A stretch of 64,000 nucleotides of DNA from Pseudomonas sp. HN11 (GCF_021390155.1 NZ_CP089985.1:5157001-5221000), one strand, 5' to 3'; counted from the first letter of the stretch, positions 9,560 through 21,006 are shown. Translations and numbers: made by a program. The notes: generated by a model from the sequence alone, not told the origin.

Positions 9560-10774
9560 TTAGTGTGCCGCCCACTCGATCTTGGAAATATCGACACCGT
9601 CTTTGTACATGTCCCACAGCGGCGACAGAACGCGCAGCTTGTTGACGGCTTCGCAGACTTTCTGCGCGGCGTAGTCGACTTGTTCTTCGGTGGTAAAGCG
9701 GCCGAACGTAAAGCGGATCGAGCTGTGTGCCAGTTCGTCGTTGCGGCCCAAGGCGCGCAGTACGTACGAAGGCTCAAGGGACGCCGAGGTGCAGGCCGAA
9801 CCGGACGAAACGGCCAGGTCCTTGAGCGCCATGATCAGCGACTCGCCCTCAACATAGTTGAAGCTCAAATTCAGGTTGTGCGGTACACGGGCGGTCATGC
9901 TGCCGTTGATGTACAGCTCTTCAAGGTTCTCGACCTGCTTGTAGAAGCGATCGCTGAGTGCCTTGATACGGATGTTCTCGGCAGCCATGTCTTCCTTGGC
10001 TACGCGGAAGGCTTCGCCCATGCCGACGATCTGGTGGGTCGCCAGGGTGCCCGAACGCATGCCGCGCTCGTGACCGCCGCCGTGCATGGTGGCTTCGATG
10101 CGCACGCGTGGCTTGCGGCTCACGTACAGAGCGCCGATGCCTTTAGGGCCGTAGGTCTTGTGGGCGGAGAACGACATCAGGTCGACTTTCAGCTTCGACA
10201 GGTCGATATCGACCTTGCCGGTGGACTGAGCAGCGTCGACGTGCAGCAGAATGCCTTTCGAGCGGGTCAGTTCGCCGATGGCCTCGATGTCGTTGATGGT
10301 GCCGATTTCATTGTTCACGTGGATCACGGAAACCAGGATGGTGTCTTCACGCAGCGCGGCTTCAATCATGGCCGGGGTGACGATACCGTCGGTGGTGGGC
10401 TCGAGGTAGGTAACCTCGAAACCTTCACGCTCCAGTTGGCGCATGGTGTCGAGGACAGCCTTGTGCTCAATCTTGGTGGTGATCAGGTGCTTGCCCTTGG
10501 TCGCGTAGAAATGCGCCGCGCCCTTGATTGCCAGGTTGTCGGACTCGGTGGCACCGGAGGTCCAGACGATTTCCCGTGGATCGGCGTTGACCAGGTCGGC
10601 GACTTGGCGACGAGCGTTCTCGACCGCTTCCTCGGCTTTCCAGCCGAATACGTGGGAACGGGAGGCCGGGTTGCCGAAGTTTCCGTCAACCAGCAGGCAT
10701 TCGCTCATCTTTTGCGCGACACGCGGATCAACCGGGGTGGTCGCTGAATAATCAAGGTAAATCGGCAATTTCAT
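9560..10774 (-). CDS. iscS: Cysteine desulfurase IscS
   Basis: PLP enzyme that takes sulfur from L-cysteine for Fe-S clusters, thiolated tRNA and other uses. The 404-residue protein begins [20 protein letters not shown] after a good ribosome-binding site (GGAG, 6-7 nt). The PLP-binding lysine lies in [12 protein letters not shown], and the mobile-loop catalytic cysteine in [14 protein letters not shown], as expected for group I desulfurases. It is the second gene of the operon, 50 bp after iscR. Confidence 0.98.
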   Translation of the reverse strand: MKLPIYLDYSATTPVDPRVAQKMSECLLVDGNFGNPASRSHVFGWKAEEAVENARRQVADLVNADPREIVWTSGATESDNLAIKGAAHFYATKGKHLITTKIEHKAVLDTMRQLEREGFEVTYLEPTTDGIVTPAMIEAALREDTILVSVIHVNNEIGTINDIEAIGELTRSKGILLHVDAAQSTGKVDIDLSKLKVDLMSFSAHKTYGPKGIGALYVSRKPRVRIEATMHGGGHERGMRSGTLATHQIVGMGEAFRVAKEDMAAENIRIKALSDRFYKQVENLEELYINGSMTARVPHNLNLSFNYVEGESLIMALKDLAVSSGSACTSASLEPSYVLRALGRNDELAHSSIRFTFGRFTTEEQVDYAAQKVCEAVNKLRVLSPLWDMYKDGVDISKIEWAAH

Positions 10775-10824
10775 GGACTTTCTCCTAAATCAGGCTGGCT
10801 GGCGTGCCGTTAGCTCTTCGGCTG

Positions 10825-11316
10825 TTACTCGACGGCGGACGCTTCGATCTTGTCCAGACGCGGCGCCTTGGTGTTGCAACGGCGCTGGTCCTGACGCTGG
10901 GCTACTTCTTGCACCTCACGGCGAGTCACAAGATCAGCCAAGCTGATACCACTCAAAAACTCGTGGATCTGCAGGCTCAAGTCACACCACAGGTGGTGTG
11001 TCAGGCAGGTGTCGCCGGCGTGGCAGTCACCCAGGCCCTGGCATTTGGTGGCGTCGACGGATTCGTTGACCGCGTCGATCACCTGGGCTACCTGGATACC
11101 CTGCATGTCGCGGGACAACTGATAGCCACCACCTGGCCCACGCACACTGGAAACCAGGTTGCTACGGCGCAGCTTGGCGAACAGTTGCTCGAGATAGGAC
11201 AGGGAAATGCCTTGGCGCTCGGAGATATCGGCCAGGGACACCGGCCCAGTTTGCGCGTGCAAAGCCAGGTCGAGCATGGCAGTCACCGCGTATCGGCCTT
11301 TTGTAGTCAGTCTCAT
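10825..11316 (-). CDS. iscR: Fe-S-responsive transcriptional regulator IscR
   Basis: Rrf2-family winged-helix repressor that senses Fe-S status through a [2Fe-2S] cluster and represses its own operon in the holo form. The start at 11316 gives the canonical [19 protein letters not shown] and a 163-residue protein; upstream in-frame codons cover the promoter and are not coding. The three cluster cysteines are in [13 protein letters not shown], followed by the histidine ligand (LTHHLW). It heads the iscRSUA-hscBA-fdx-iscX operon. A matching operator lies 42-66 bp upstream. Confidence 0.97.
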   Translation of the reverse strand: MRLTTKGRYAVTAMLDLALHAQTGPVSLADISERQGISLSYLEQLFAKLRRSNLVSSVRGPGGGYQLSRDMQGIQVAQVIDAVNESVDATKCQGLGDCHAGDTCLTHHLWCDLSLQIHEFLSGISLADLVTRREVQEVAQRQDQRRCNTKAPRLDKIEASAVE

Positions 11317-11349
11317 GGACAAGTACCAAGGTGTTTCAGAATGTGGGCA

Positions 11350-11382
11350 AGTATGCGATTCCCGAGTATTTAAGTCAACTAT
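11350..11382 (-). promoter_or_regulatory. iscR promoter with type 1 IscR operator
   Basis: On the minus strand, ATAGTTGACTTAAATACTCG plus GGAAT (11358-11382) closely matches the type 1 IscR site of E. coli iscR. It overlaps a -35 (TTGACT, 11373-11378) spaced 17 bp from a -10 (CATACT, 11350-11355). Binding of holo-IscR here would block RNA polymerase, giving feedback control of the operon. Confidence 0.75.
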
Positions 11383-11502
11383 AAGACCCACTACTTTAGT
11401 CAGGATTACCCGTAAAAAGGGCGCGCGAATCATAGCAGGATGGGGTGGGGACGAACAGCAGGAACAAGCCCAACGCCCGATCTCAAGACTAACGGAGATC
11501 AA

Positions 11503-11592
11503 TGTGGGAGTGGGCTTGCTCTCGAAAGCGGTGATTCAGTCGATATATTTGGTGACTGACATGCCGTATTCGCGAGCAAGCCCGCTCCCACA
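11503..11592. repeat. REPIN (paired inverted REP elements)
   Basis: A 90-bp unit whose ends TGTGGGAGTGGGCTTGCT and AGCAAGCCCGCTCCCACA are inverted repeats around a spacer containing GGTGACTGACA. It sits between iscR and cysE. A second 90-bp copy of the same architecture lies at 58318-58407. Confidence 0.85.
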
Positions 11593-11617
11593 GGGATTTT
11601 GCAGTGAGCCTTAGGCT

Positions 11618-12400
11618 TTAGCTCGCCTTGGTGGCGGTTTCATCCTTGATTTCGGCGAAGTCTTCTTCGCGCAGCTCTGGTAGATCCTTCGCACAGTAGG
11701 GGCTGCCCAAGTCCTTCAGCGCGCCACACATACCGTCCAACTTGCCATCTACTGCCTGCAGGTGATCCAGCAACTGGCCGATTGCTCGCGCCACCGGATC
11801 AGGCATGTCTTCGCTGACGCCATAGGCATCGAAGCCGATTTTCTCGGCCATGGCCTTGCGCTTGGCTTCTTGCTCGTCGCCGACTTCCGGCTTGACGATG
11901 ATCCGGCCAGGAATACCGACAACCGTTGCGCCCGGCGGCACAGCCTTGGTCACCACCGCGTTGGAGCCGACCTTGGCGCCAGCGCCGACCGTGAACGGAC
12001 CGAGTACCTTGGCGCCCGCCCCTACCACCACGCCATCACCCAGTGTCGGGTGACGCTTGCCTTTGTTCCAGCTGGTGCCACCCAAGGTCACGCCTTGATA
12101 GAGCGTCACGTCATCGCCGATCTCGGCAGTCTCGCCAATCACGATACCCATGCCATGGTCGATGAAGAAGCGGCGGCCCACCTTAGCACCTGGATGAATC
12201 TCGATCCCGGTCAACCAACGACCGAAGTTCGACACCAGCCGCGCCAGCCATTTCCAGCCCATACCCCACAAGGCGCCGGACAGGCGATGGATCCAGATCG
12301 CATGCATGCCCGGGTAGCAGGTCAGCACTTCAAAGGCGTTGCGCGCCGCCGGGTCACGGTGGAAAACACTCTGGATATCTTCTCGCAAACGCTCGAACAT
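11618..12400 (-). CDS. cysE: Serine O-acetyltransferase
   Basis: Makes O-acetylserine from serine and acetyl-CoA, the first step of cysteine synthesis. The 260-residue protein has the N-terminal helical domain ([19 protein letters not shown]). It is followed by a left-handed beta-helix of hexapeptide repeats containing [27 protein letters not shown] and [18 protein letters not shown], with the catalytic His/Asp region. The long C-terminal tail (residues 185-260) is typical of the Pseudomonas/Azotobacter form placed beside isc or nif genes. It starts 2 bp after trmJ and precedes iscR, so the pair supplies cysteine for IscS. Confidence 0.96.
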   Translation of the reverse strand: MFERLREDIQSVFHRDPAARNAFEVLTCYPGMHAIWIHRLSGALWGMGWKWLARLVSNFGRWLTGIEIHPGAKVGRRFFIDHGMGIVIGETAEIGDDVTLYQGVTLGGTSWNKGKRHPTLGDGVVVGAGAKVLGPFTVGAGAKVGSNAVVTKAVPPGATVVGIPGRIIVKPEVGDEQEAKRKAMAEKIGFDAYGVSEDMPDPVARAIGQLLDHLQAVDGKLDGMCGALKDLGSPYCAKDLPELREEDFAEIKDETATKAS

Positions 12401-12402
12401 TT

Positions 12403-13173
12403 TTAATCCTTCCGCTTAAGAAGCTCGCCACGGGCCGCTTTCTGGGTTTCCGTGAGGATGCCACGCAATATATTCATTTCTGCCCGGCTGACCGCGCTGC
12501 GTCCGTAAAGGCGACGCAGGCGCGCCATCAAGTGCCGTGGTTTTTCCGGATCGAGGAATTCGATGGCCACCAAGGTTTGCTCCAGGTGCTCATAAAACCG
12601 TTCCAGCTCGTCCATGGTGGCCAGTTCGCCACTTTTGGTCGAGGCTACCTCGTCCTTCTCCACTTTGCTTGGCTGACCTTGTGCAGCCAGCCAGGCCATG
12701 CGCACTTCGTAGGTCAACACCTGCACCGCGGCCCCGAGGTTCAGCGAGCTGAACTCGGGGTCTGATGGGATGTGCACGTGGTAATGACATCGCTGCAGCT
12801 CTTCATTGGTCAGGCCGGAGTCTTCACGACCAAACACCAAGGCGATTTCAGCGCCGCCGGCGGCCTCTTCCACCACTTTAGTGCTGCATTCGCGCGGATC
12901 CAGCAGCGGCCAGGGGATGCGACGGTCGCGGGCGCTGGTACCGAGCACCAGGTTGCAGCCGACCAAGGCGTCTTCCAAAGTAGCGACGACCTGGGCTTTT
13001 TCAAGGAGGTCATTGGCGCCGGACGCGCGGGCATCGGCCTCGTGGTGCGGGAACACGCGCGGGTCGACCAGCACCAGGCGCGTCAGCCCCATGTTTTTCA
13101 TGGCTCGCGCCACCCCACCGATGTTGCCGGGATGACTGGTATTGACCAAGACGACACGAATGTTTTGCAGCAA
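12403..13173 (-). CDS. trmJ: tRNA (cytidine/uridine-2'-O-)-methyltransferase TrmJ
   Basis: SPOUT-class methyltransferase that modifies the ribose at tRNA position 32. The 256-residue protein shows the SpoU/TrmH-type motifs: [19 protein letters not shown] (motif 1), [15 protein letters not shown] (motif 2) and [19 protein letters not shown] (motif 3), which form the SAM-binding trefoil knot. A C-terminal extension (residues 165-256) is characteristic of TrmJ. It is divergent from suhB, as in other Pseudomonas genomes, and is followed 2 bp later by cysE. Confidence 0.95.
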   Translation of the reverse strand: MLQNIRVVLVNTSHPGNIGGVARAMKNMGLTRLVLVDPRVFPHHEADARASGANDLLEKAQVVATLEDALVGCNLVLGTSARDRRIPWPLLDPRECSTKVVEEAAGGAEIALVFGREDSGLTNEELQRCHYHVHIPSDPEFSSLNLGAAVQVLTYEVRMAWLAAQGQPSKVEKDEVASTKSGELATMDELERFYEHLEQTLVAIEFLDPEKPRHLMARLRRLYGRSAVSRAEMNILRGILTETQKAARGELLKRKD

Positions 13174-13318
13174 GGGAGGCGCTCTCGGACACGGGAAAGG
13201 GGAGCAAATCTTACAGAACAGCCTAAGGTTATGCCATGAAAGCTAACGTCGTCCTTCACCTGAAGAAAGTTTCTGCTAAACTGCTCGGCTTTCTTTAACA
13301 ACCTTAGGTGACCTATCC

Positions 13319-14134
13319 ATGCAGCCCATGCTGAATATCGCGCTGCGCGCCGCCCGCAGCGCCAGTGAATTGATCTTCCGCTCCATCGAGCGCCTGGATA
13401 CCATCAAGGTCGACGAAAAAGACGCCAAGGATTATGTATCCGAGGTGGATCGCGCCGCCGAACAGAAAATCATCGACGCTCTGCGCAAGGCCTACCCTAC
13501 CCACGGCATTCTCGGCGAAGAAACCGGCCTGCATAAAGGCAGTGGCGAAGGCGAAGATTACCTGTGGATCATCGACCCACTGGATGGCACCACCAACTTC
13601 CTGCGTGGCATCCCGCACTTTGCCGTGAGCATCGCGTGCAAATACCGTGGTCGCCTGGAACACGCCGTGGTTCTGGACCCAGTCCGTCAGGAAGAATTCA
13701 CCGCCAGCCGTGGCCGTGGTGCTCAACTGAATGGTCGCCGCCTGCGCGTCAGCGGTCGCACCAGCCTGGACGGCGCCCTGCTGGGTACCGGCTTCCCGTT
13801 TCGTGATGACCAGATGGATAACCTGGAAAACTACCTGGGCATGTTCCGCGCCCTGGTTGGCCAGACTGCCGGCATCCGTCGCGCGGGTGCTGCGAGCCTG
13901 GACCTGGCTTATGTGGCTGCCGGTCGTTTCGATGCGTTCTGGGAGTCAGGCCTGTCCGAGTGGGACATGGCTGCAGGGGCGCTGCTGATCCAGGAAGCGG
14001 GCGGCTTGGTAAGCGATTTCACCGGCGGTCACGACTTCCTTGAGAAAGGCCACGTGGTTGCCGGCAACACCAAATGCTTCAAGGCAGTCCTGACGGCGAT
14101 CCAGCCTCACTTGCCGGCCTCGCTGAAGCGTTAA
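13319..14134 (+). CDS. suhB: Inositol-1-monophosphatase SuhB
   Basis: Mg2+-dependent phosphatase of the inositol monophosphatase family. In gamma-proteobacteria SuhB also joins the rRNA antitermination complex and in Pseudomonas influences virulence regulation. The metal-binding motifs are complete in 271 residues: GEETGL, IDPLDGTTNFLRG and SEWDMAAGALL. It is the only plus-strand gene in the first 21 kb, divergent from trmJ with a 145-bp promoter region. It ends at a strong bidirectional terminator. Confidence 0.96.
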   Translation: MQPMLNIALRAARSASELIFRSIERLDTIKVDEKDAKDYVSEVDRAAEQKIIDALRKAYPTHGILGEETGLHKGSGEGEDYLWIIDPLDGTTNFLRGIPHFAVSIACKYRGRLEHAVVLDPVRQEEFTASRGRGAQLNGRRLRVSGRTSLDGALLGTGFPFRDDQMDNLENYLGMFRALVGQTAGIRRAGAASLDLAYVAAGRFDAFWESGLSEWDMAAGALLIQEAGGLVSDFTGGHDFLEKGHVVAGNTKCFKAVLTAIQPHLPASLKR

Positions 14135-14146
14135 GCGAGCGAGCAC

Positions 14147-14177
14147 AAAAAAAGCACCCCTCGGGGGTGCTTTTTTT
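14147..14177. terminator. Bidirectional terminator between suhB and the glycine-zipper gene
   Basis: The hairpin AGCACCCC-TCG-GGGGTGCT is flanked by seven A on the left and seven T on the right, so it works for both converging transcripts. Confidence 0.9.
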
Positions 14178-14193
14178 ATGCCTGTAGAACCGG

Positions 14194-14736
14194 TTACTGC
14201 TGGTTCTGGCCCAGGATCAGTCGACCTTCTTTGTCGACTGGAATCTGGCTGCCAGGGTCGCGCTCCATACGCACGGAGCCTTCCTTACCGTCCAGGTTGT
14301 AACGCACGTCATACCCGACAACCTTGTCACTGATGTCGTTGACGGTGTTACAGCGGGTTTGCGTGGTGGTGTAGGTATCGCGGTTCTGCATGCCTTCCTG
14401 AACCTTGTTACCGGCATAACCACCACCGACCGCACCGGCCACCGTGGCCAGCTTCTTACCGTTACCACCACCGATCTGGTTGCCCAGCAAGCCACCCGCC
14501 AGGGCACCTACGACCGTACCGGCGATTTGATGCTGATCCTGCACTGGACGCTGCCGAGTCACGGTGACGTCCTTGCAAACCTCGCGTGGAGTTTTGATCT
14601 GGGTTTTCACCGGCTGCACTGCCAGCACTTGCGCATACTCAGGGCCGCTTTTTACCAGGCTGTAGGTGGCAACAGCACCCCCGGCAGTCACACCGACAGC
14701 ACCCAATACCGCACCAACCAGTAACGACTTGTTCAC
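14194..14736 (-). CDS. Glycine-zipper 2TM-domain envelope protein
   Basis: Probable cell-envelope protein of the SlyB/RickA glycine-zipper type; function unknown. I chose the GTG at 14736 because it has a perfect AGGAGG six bases upstream; upstream ATGs lack this. The 180-residue product has an N-terminal hydrophobic segment (SLLVGAVLGAVGVTAGGAVA) acting as signal or anchor. A glycine-zipper pair follows in the middle (IAGTVVGALAGGLLGNQIGG and ATVAGAVGGGYAGN). A conserved soluble tail contains YDVRYNLDGKEGSVRMERDPG. It stands alone between two terminators. Confidence 0.85.
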   Translation of the reverse strand: MNKSLLVGAVLGAVGVTAGGAVATYSLVKSGPEYAQVLAVQPVKTQIKTPREVCKDVTVTRQRPVQDQHQIAGTVVGALAGGLLGNQIGGGNGKKLATVAGAVGGGYAGNKVQEGMQNRDTYTTTQTRCNTVNDISDKVVGYDVRYNLDGKEGSVRMERDPGSQIPVDKEGRLILGQNQQ

Positions 14737-14800
14737 GTTGAACCTCCTGACCATCACAAGCGGACTGAAACGTCCGCGCTATACCCAGCCTTGGAGCAAA

Positions 14801-14836
14801 AAAAAAGGCGCGAGTTCAATACTCGCGCCTTTCTTG
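14801..14836. terminator. Terminator downstream of secF
   Basis: The stem GGCGCGAGT / ACTCGCGCC (14807-14829, 5-nt loop) has nine A on its left, giving a U-run on the minus strand. It lies 32 bp after the secF stop and ends the yajC-secD-secF transcript. Confidence 0.88.
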
Positions 14837-14860
14837 TAACAGCGGATCGACAAACACCCC

Positions 14861-15775
14861 TCAAGGGCGGTCGTCGACCTCCTTGCCCGTCGCCGCAGGA
14901 GGGATCAGGTCTTCGCTGTTGAGGTTCAGCCAGATCAGCACCACGTTGGCGATATAGATCGACGAGTAGGTGCCCGCCAGAACGCCGATGAACAGCGCCA
15001 GGGAGAAGCCCCACAGGTTGTCGCCACCGAAGATCATCAGTGCTGCAATCGCCAGCAAAGTGGAGATCGACGTGGCCATGGTCCGCAGCAGGGTTTGGGT
15101 GGTGGAAATGTTGATGTTCTCGATCAACGATGCCTTGCGCAGCACACGGAAGTTCTCGCGAACCCGGTCGAATACCACGATGGTGTCGTTGAGGGAGTAA
15201 CCAATGATTGCCAGCACCGCCGCCAGCACGGTCAGATCGAAAGTAATCTGGAAATACGCCAGGATACCCACGGTCACGATCACGTCGTGGATCAGCGACA
15301 CAATGGCGCCGACACCAAACTTCCACTGAAAGCGGAACGCCAGGTAGATCATGATGCCGACCAGTGCCATCAGCATGCCGAGGCCGCCTTGGTCACGCAG
15401 CTCCTCACCTACTTGCGGACCTACGAACTCGACGCGCTTGACCGACGCCGGGTTGTCGCCACCGACTTTCTGCAAGGCGTCGGCTACCTGGTGACCCAGC
15501 TGCGGGTCTTCGCCCGGCATACGCACGAGCAGATCGGTGGTGGCACCGAAGCTCTGCACCACGGCTTCGTGGTAACCGGCCTTGACCAGCTCGCCACGCA
15601 CCAGGGTAACGTCGGCCGGTTTCTCATAGGTCAGCTCGATAAGCGTACCGCCGGTGAAGTCCAGACCGTAGTTCAGACCCTTATGGAACCAGCTGAACAA
15701 CGCCAGAACGGTAAGGAGCACAGTGACGCCGAACGCAATGTTGCGAACGCCCATGAAGTTGATTGTACGTAACAT
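14861..15775 (-). CDS. secF: Protein translocase subunit SecF
   Basis: Inner-membrane RND-like partner of SecD that uses the proton gradient to help release and pull proteins across SecYEG. The 304-residue protein has TM1 near residues 12-30, the periplasmic P4 domain containing YGLDFTGGTLIELTYEKP, and a C-terminal group of five TM segments. These include the SecD/SecF signature YSLNDTIVVFDRVREN, which carries the key acidic residue. It follows secD after 9 bp. Confidence 0.97.
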   Translation of the reverse strand: MLRTINFMGVRNIAFGVTVLLTVLALFSWFHKGLNYGLDFTGGTLIELTYEKPADVTLVRGELVKAGYHEAVVQSFGATTDLLVRMPGEDPQLGHQVADALQKVGGDNPASVKRVEFVGPQVGEELRDQGGLGMLMALVGIMIYLAFRFQWKFGVGAIVSLIHDVIVTVGILAYFQITFDLTVLAAVLAIIGYSLNDTIVVFDRVRENFRVLRKASLIENINISTTQTLLRTMATSISTLLAIAALMIFGGDNLWGFSLALFIGVLAGTYSSIYIANVVLIWLNLNSEDLIPPAATGKEVDDRP

Positions 15776-15784
15776 GGCAGCCCC

Positions 15785-17653
15785 TTAAATCCACAACTTC
15801 TTGAAGTCACGCCCGCCATAGATCAGGTTGACCATTGCGCGGGTCACCATGATGGCCGTGAACATCGAGGTAAAGATACCGAGGGACATGGTCACCGCAA
15901 AGCCCTTGACCGGGCCCGTACCCATGGCAAAGAGAATCCCACCCACCAGCAAAGTGGTCAGGTTGGAGTCGAGAATCGCGGTAAATGCCCGGCCGAAGCC
16001 TTCGTTGATTGCACGTTGTACGGTCATGCCATTGGCGATCTCTTCACGAATCCGCGAGAAGATCAGCACGTTGGCGTCTACCGCCATCCCCATGGTCAGC
16101 ACGATACCGGCGATACCTGGCAAGGTCAGCGTAGCACCCAGCAGCGACATCAGCGCCAGCAGCATGACCATGTTGCCCGCCAGCGCCACAGTGGCAATGA
16201 CGCCGAAGAAACGGTAGATGGCAATGATGAACAGCGATACGAACAGCATGCCCCACAAGGCTGCGTCGACACCCTTGGTGATGTTGTCGGCACCCAGGCT
16301 CGGGCCAATGGTACGCTCTTCAGCGAAGTACATCGGAGCAGCCAAACCACCGGCACGCAACAGCAGCGCCAGTTCCGAGGATTCGCCCTGGCCGTTCAGG
16401 CCAGTGATGCGGAATTGAGCACCCAGCGGCGACTGGATGGTCGCCAGGCTGATGATTTTCTTCTCTTCCTTGAAAGTCTGTACCGGCACGTCTTTCTCGA
16501 CGCCGTTGATCATCTGCTTGGTGTAGGTGGTCACCGGGCGTTGCTCGATGAAGATTACCGCCATGCTGCGACCGACGTTGCTGCGCGTGGCGCGGCTCAT
16601 CAGTTCGCCGCCGTGTCCATCCAGGCGGATGTTCACTTCAGGCGTACCGTGCTCGCCGAAACCAGCCTTGGCATCCGTTACCTGATCACCCGTGATGATC
16701 AAGCCACGCTCGATCAACGCAGGAGGACGGTTACCTTCGCGGAATTCGAACTCTTCGGAAGTCGCACGGGTAGCACCCGGTTCAGCCGCGAGGCGGAATT
16801 CCAGGTTGGCGGTTTTACCCAGGATACGCTTGGCTTCAGCGGTGTCCTGCACGCCCGGCAGTTCTACCACGATACGGTTGGCACCCTGGCGCTGAACGAT
16901 CGGCTCTGCTACACCCAGCTCGTTGACGCGGTTACGTACCGTGGTCAAGTTCTGCTTGATGGAGTATTCGCGGATTTCCGCGATTTTGGCCGGACTCATG
17001 GCCAGACGCAGTACAGCCTGGCCATTGAGGTCAGCCGGTACGATGTCGAAATCGTTGAAGTTCTTGCGGATCAGCGCACGGGCCTGCTCGCGGGAAGCTT
17101 CGTCAGAGAAGCCCAGCTGGATGGCACCGTTGAGCTGCGGCAGGCTGCGATAACGCAGGCGCTCTTTACGCAGCAGGCTCTTCACGTCGCCTTCGTAGAC
17201 TTTCAGGCGAGCGTCGAGGGCTTTGTCCATGTCGACTTCCAGCAGGAAGTGCACACCACCGGACAAGTCCAGACCCAGCTTCATCGGGTGCGCGCCAATG
17301 CTGCGCAGCCATTTTGGCGTGGTCTGTGCCAGGTTGAGCGCGACAACGTAGTCGTCACCCAAGGCCTTGCGTACGACGTCTTTGGCCGGCAATTGGTCTT
17401 CTTGCTTGGTCAGGCGCAACAAGCCGCCTTTCGCATCAGCCGCCAATGTTGCCGCTTTGACCTGGATACCCGCGTCAACGAGCGCTTTGCTCGCGCGTTC
17501 CAGATCAGCCTGATTGACCTGCAGCGAAGTGCTGGCGCCAGTGATCTGGATCGCCGGGTCGTCAGGATAAAGATTGGGAGCGGAATAAATAAAACCGATC
17601 GCCAGCACCGCCAGGATCAGTACGTATTTCCACAGAGGGTATTTGTTCAGCAT
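15785..17653 (-). CDS. secD: Protein translocase subunit SecD
   Basis: Large partner of SecF in Sec-dependent export. I used the ATG at 17653 (MLNKYPLWKYVLIL); a GTG lies directly before it. The 622-residue protein has TM1 at residues 8-24 and the long periplasmic P1 region (about 30-430) with LGLDLSGGVHFLLEVD. Five C-terminal TM segments include GIVLTMGMAVDANVLIFSR, where the conserved Asp lies. The gene is within yajC-secD-secF, the standard order. Confidence 0.96.
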   Translation of the reverse strand: MLNKYPLWKYVLILAVLAIGFIYSAPNLYPDDPAIQITGASTSLQVNQADLERASKALVDAGIQVKAATLAADAKGGLLRLTKQEDQLPAKDVVRKALGDDYVVALNLAQTTPKWLRSIGAHPMKLGLDLSGGVHFLLEVDMDKALDARLKVYEGDVKSLLRKERLRYRSLPQLNGAIQLGFSDEASREQARALIRKNFNDFDIVPADLNGQAVLRLAMSPAKIAEIREYSIKQNLTTVRNRVNELGVAEPIVQRQGANRIVVELPGVQDTAEAKRILGKTANLEFRLAAEPGATRATSEEFEFREGNRPPALIERGLIITGDQVTDAKAGFGEHGTPEVNIRLDGHGGELMSRATRSNVGRSMAVIFIEQRPVTTYTKQMINGVEKDVPVQTFKEEKKIISLATIQSPLGAQFRITGLNGQGESSELALLLRAGGLAAPMYFAEERTIGPSLGADNITKGVDAALWGMLFVSLFIIAIYRFFGVIATVALAGNMVMLLALMSLLGATLTLPGIAGIVLTMGMAVDANVLIFSRIREEIANGMTVQRAINEGFGRAFTAILDSNLTTLLVGGILFAMGTGPVKGFAVTMSLGIFTSMFTAIMVTRAMVNLIYGGRDFKKLWI

Positions 17654-17715
17654 CACGCCGCCCGCTTATAACGCGGGGCGCCTTGCGCGCCCCGTCGATT
17701 GGTAAAGGTTGTTAC

Positions 17716-18054
17716 TCAGATCGCTTTGAGCGTGCCTTTTGGCAGCGTGGCGGCGATGGCGCCCTTCTGGAACTTCATTTCTACGGTGTCGGAGACTTCC
17801 AGCACCACGAAAGCATCGGACACCTTGGTGATCTTGCCGGCGATACCGCCGGTGGTCACAACTTCGTCACCTTTTTGCAGGCTGCCGAGCAGGTTCTTCT
17901 GCTCTTTGGCGCGCTTGGCCTGTGGACGCCAGATCATCAAGTAGAAGATGACCAGGAAGCCGACCAGGAAAATCCACTCGAAACCACCGCCCATAGGACC
18001 GGCAGCGGCAGGCGCAGCGGCATCCGCCATGGCGTTAGAGATAAAAAAGCTCAT
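17716..18054 (-). CDS. yajC: Sec translocon accessory subunit YajC
   Basis: Small single-span membrane protein found in a complex with SecDF. In 112 residues there is one TM segment (FEWIFLVGFLVIFYLMIW, about 27-44) followed by the conserved cytoplasmic basic stretch RPQAKRAKEQKNLL. The Sm-like domain is GDEVVTTGGIAGKITKV. The alanine-rich N-terminal 25 residues are normal for Pseudomonas. It starts 43 bp after tgt and precedes secD by 62 bp. Confidence 0.95.
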   Translation of the reverse strand: MSFFISNAMADAAAPAAAGPMGGGFEWIFLVGFLVIFYLMIWRPQAKRAKEQKNLLGSLQKGDEVVTTGGIAGKITKVSDAFVVLEVSDTVEMKFQKGAIAATLPKGTLKAI

Positions 18055-18097
18055 TTAGCACTCCAGTTGCAAATAGTGAATCTTAGGGTCGGAAAAC

Positions 18098-20268
<2,171 letters not shown>

Positions 20269-20376
20269 GATGGGGTTCGTCTAGCAGGGCCGGGAAGTCT
20301 AGCGGAAATAGTGAAAATTGACCATGAAACGTGATTGACCAACGGTAATCTCATCTCTATACTTCGCCGCCATTGA

Positions 20377-20461
20377 GCCCTGATGGCGGAATTGGTAGAC
20401 GCGGCGGATTCAAAATCCGTTTTCGAAAGGAGTGGGAGTTCGAGTCTCCCTCGGGGCACCA
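20377..20461 (+). tRNA. tRNA-Leu (anticodon CAA)
   Basis: An 85-nt class II tRNA with a 7-bp acceptor stem (GCCCTGA / TCGGGGC), a D-arm containing GGTAGAC, an anticodon loop TTCAAAA giving CAA (reads UUG), a long variable arm, the T-arm GGTTCGAGTC-like segment GAGTTCGAGTC, and an encoded 3' CCA. It marks the boundary between core genes and the accessory region to its right. I found no duplicate of its 3' end further along, so no attachment site is claimed. Confidence 0.95.
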
Positions 20462-20469
20462 TCTTAAAA

Positions 20470-20499
20470 AAAGACCTTGAAATTCAAGGTCTTTTTTTT
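20470..20499 (+). terminator. Terminator of tRNA-Leu
   Basis: The inverted repeat AAGACCTTGAA / TTCAAGGTCTT is followed by a T-run and begins 9 bp after the CCA end. Confidence 0.9.
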
Positions 20500-20571
20500 C
20501 GCCTGTAGAAAAGTGGATGGCCCGCTGATTCCTCGCTCACCGCCCACTACCAGCCTGAAACACAATCCAAA

Positions 20572-20610
20572 TGTGGGAGCTGGCTTGCCTGCGAAGACGC
20601 CAGCCCAAAC
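20572..20610. repeat. Single degenerate REP element
   Basis: Contains TGTGGGAGCTGGCTTGCCTG followed by CGAAGACGCCAGCC. It resembles one half of the REPIN units in this window but lacks the inverted partner. Confidence 0.5.
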
Positions 20611-20627
20611 ACCCTCAAACGACCTGC

Positions 20628-20935
20628 CTACACTCCCGCCGAATCATCCTCCTCCATCACCCCATTCGACAACATCCCATTCGCCAAATCATCCACCACC
20701 GCCTTCGCCATTTCCCCCAAATAATGCGCCGCCCAGGCAAAACGATCCGCGCCCGTATCCATCGCTGCATCCAATGCCAGCATTTTTGAACAGTGGAGAA
20801 GCTCGGAAGCATGCTCCAGGGCATCACGGATAGGCACGCCGGAATTGACGCGGAATAGGCGGTGGAGGTTGGGCTGTTTGCCGCAGGTGGAAAGGTGATG
20901 ACGCCGAGGGTTTTGTTGAGGGGTGGGTTGATCAT
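20628..20935 (-). pseudogene. DUF3077 family protein, frameshifted near codon 15
   Basis: DUF3077 proteins are small helical proteins of unknown function common in Pseudomonas. The ATG at 20935 has a perfect GGGAGG 6 bases upstream and reads MINPPLNKTLGVITF before leaving frame. The conserved body (STCGKQPNLHRLFRVNSG, GVPIRDALEHASELL, WAAHYLGEMAKAVVDD) continues in the +1 register to the stop at 20628. One missing T in the ACCTTTCCACC stretch would join them into a protein of about 100 residues. An in-frame GTG at 20942 could make a variant with a different N-terminus. The upstream ORF overlaps this start by ATGA. Either the gene is broken or this is a sequencing slip. Confidence 0.7.
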
Positions 20936-21006
20936 TGGGCACCTCCCAGGTGGGTGGAGGTACAGAGTGGGAAATTGCGAGGGTACGACCTGTCAGAAAC
21001 GCTCAT
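20932..21006 (-). CDS. Putative 24-residue leader peptide coupled to the DUF3077 gene
   Basis: A 25-codon ORF (starts MSVSDRSYPRNFPLC, ends GGAQ-stop) has a TAGGAG ribosome-binding site 8 bases upstream. Its TGA overlaps the DUF3077 ATG (ATGA), so ribosomes finishing here could restart on DUF3077. This mirrors icd upstream of ant in phages P1 and P7. Five bases of its Shine-Dalgarno are complementary to a loop of the C4-like RNA just upstream. No protein family is recognised, and its job may only be translational coupling. Not experimentally known here; inferred from layout. Confidence 0.5.
   Translation of the reverse strand: MSVSDRSYPRNFPLCTSTHLGGAQ

Noticed and set aside
11503..11592. Possible CRISPR array
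   Set aside because: It is a single inverted-repeat unit matching REPIN structure; no direct repeats with regular spacers and no cas genes are in the window.
16016..17671. 551-codon plus-strand open frame over secD
   Set aside because: Mirror of secD with no homology and no start site; a product of GC-rich third positions.
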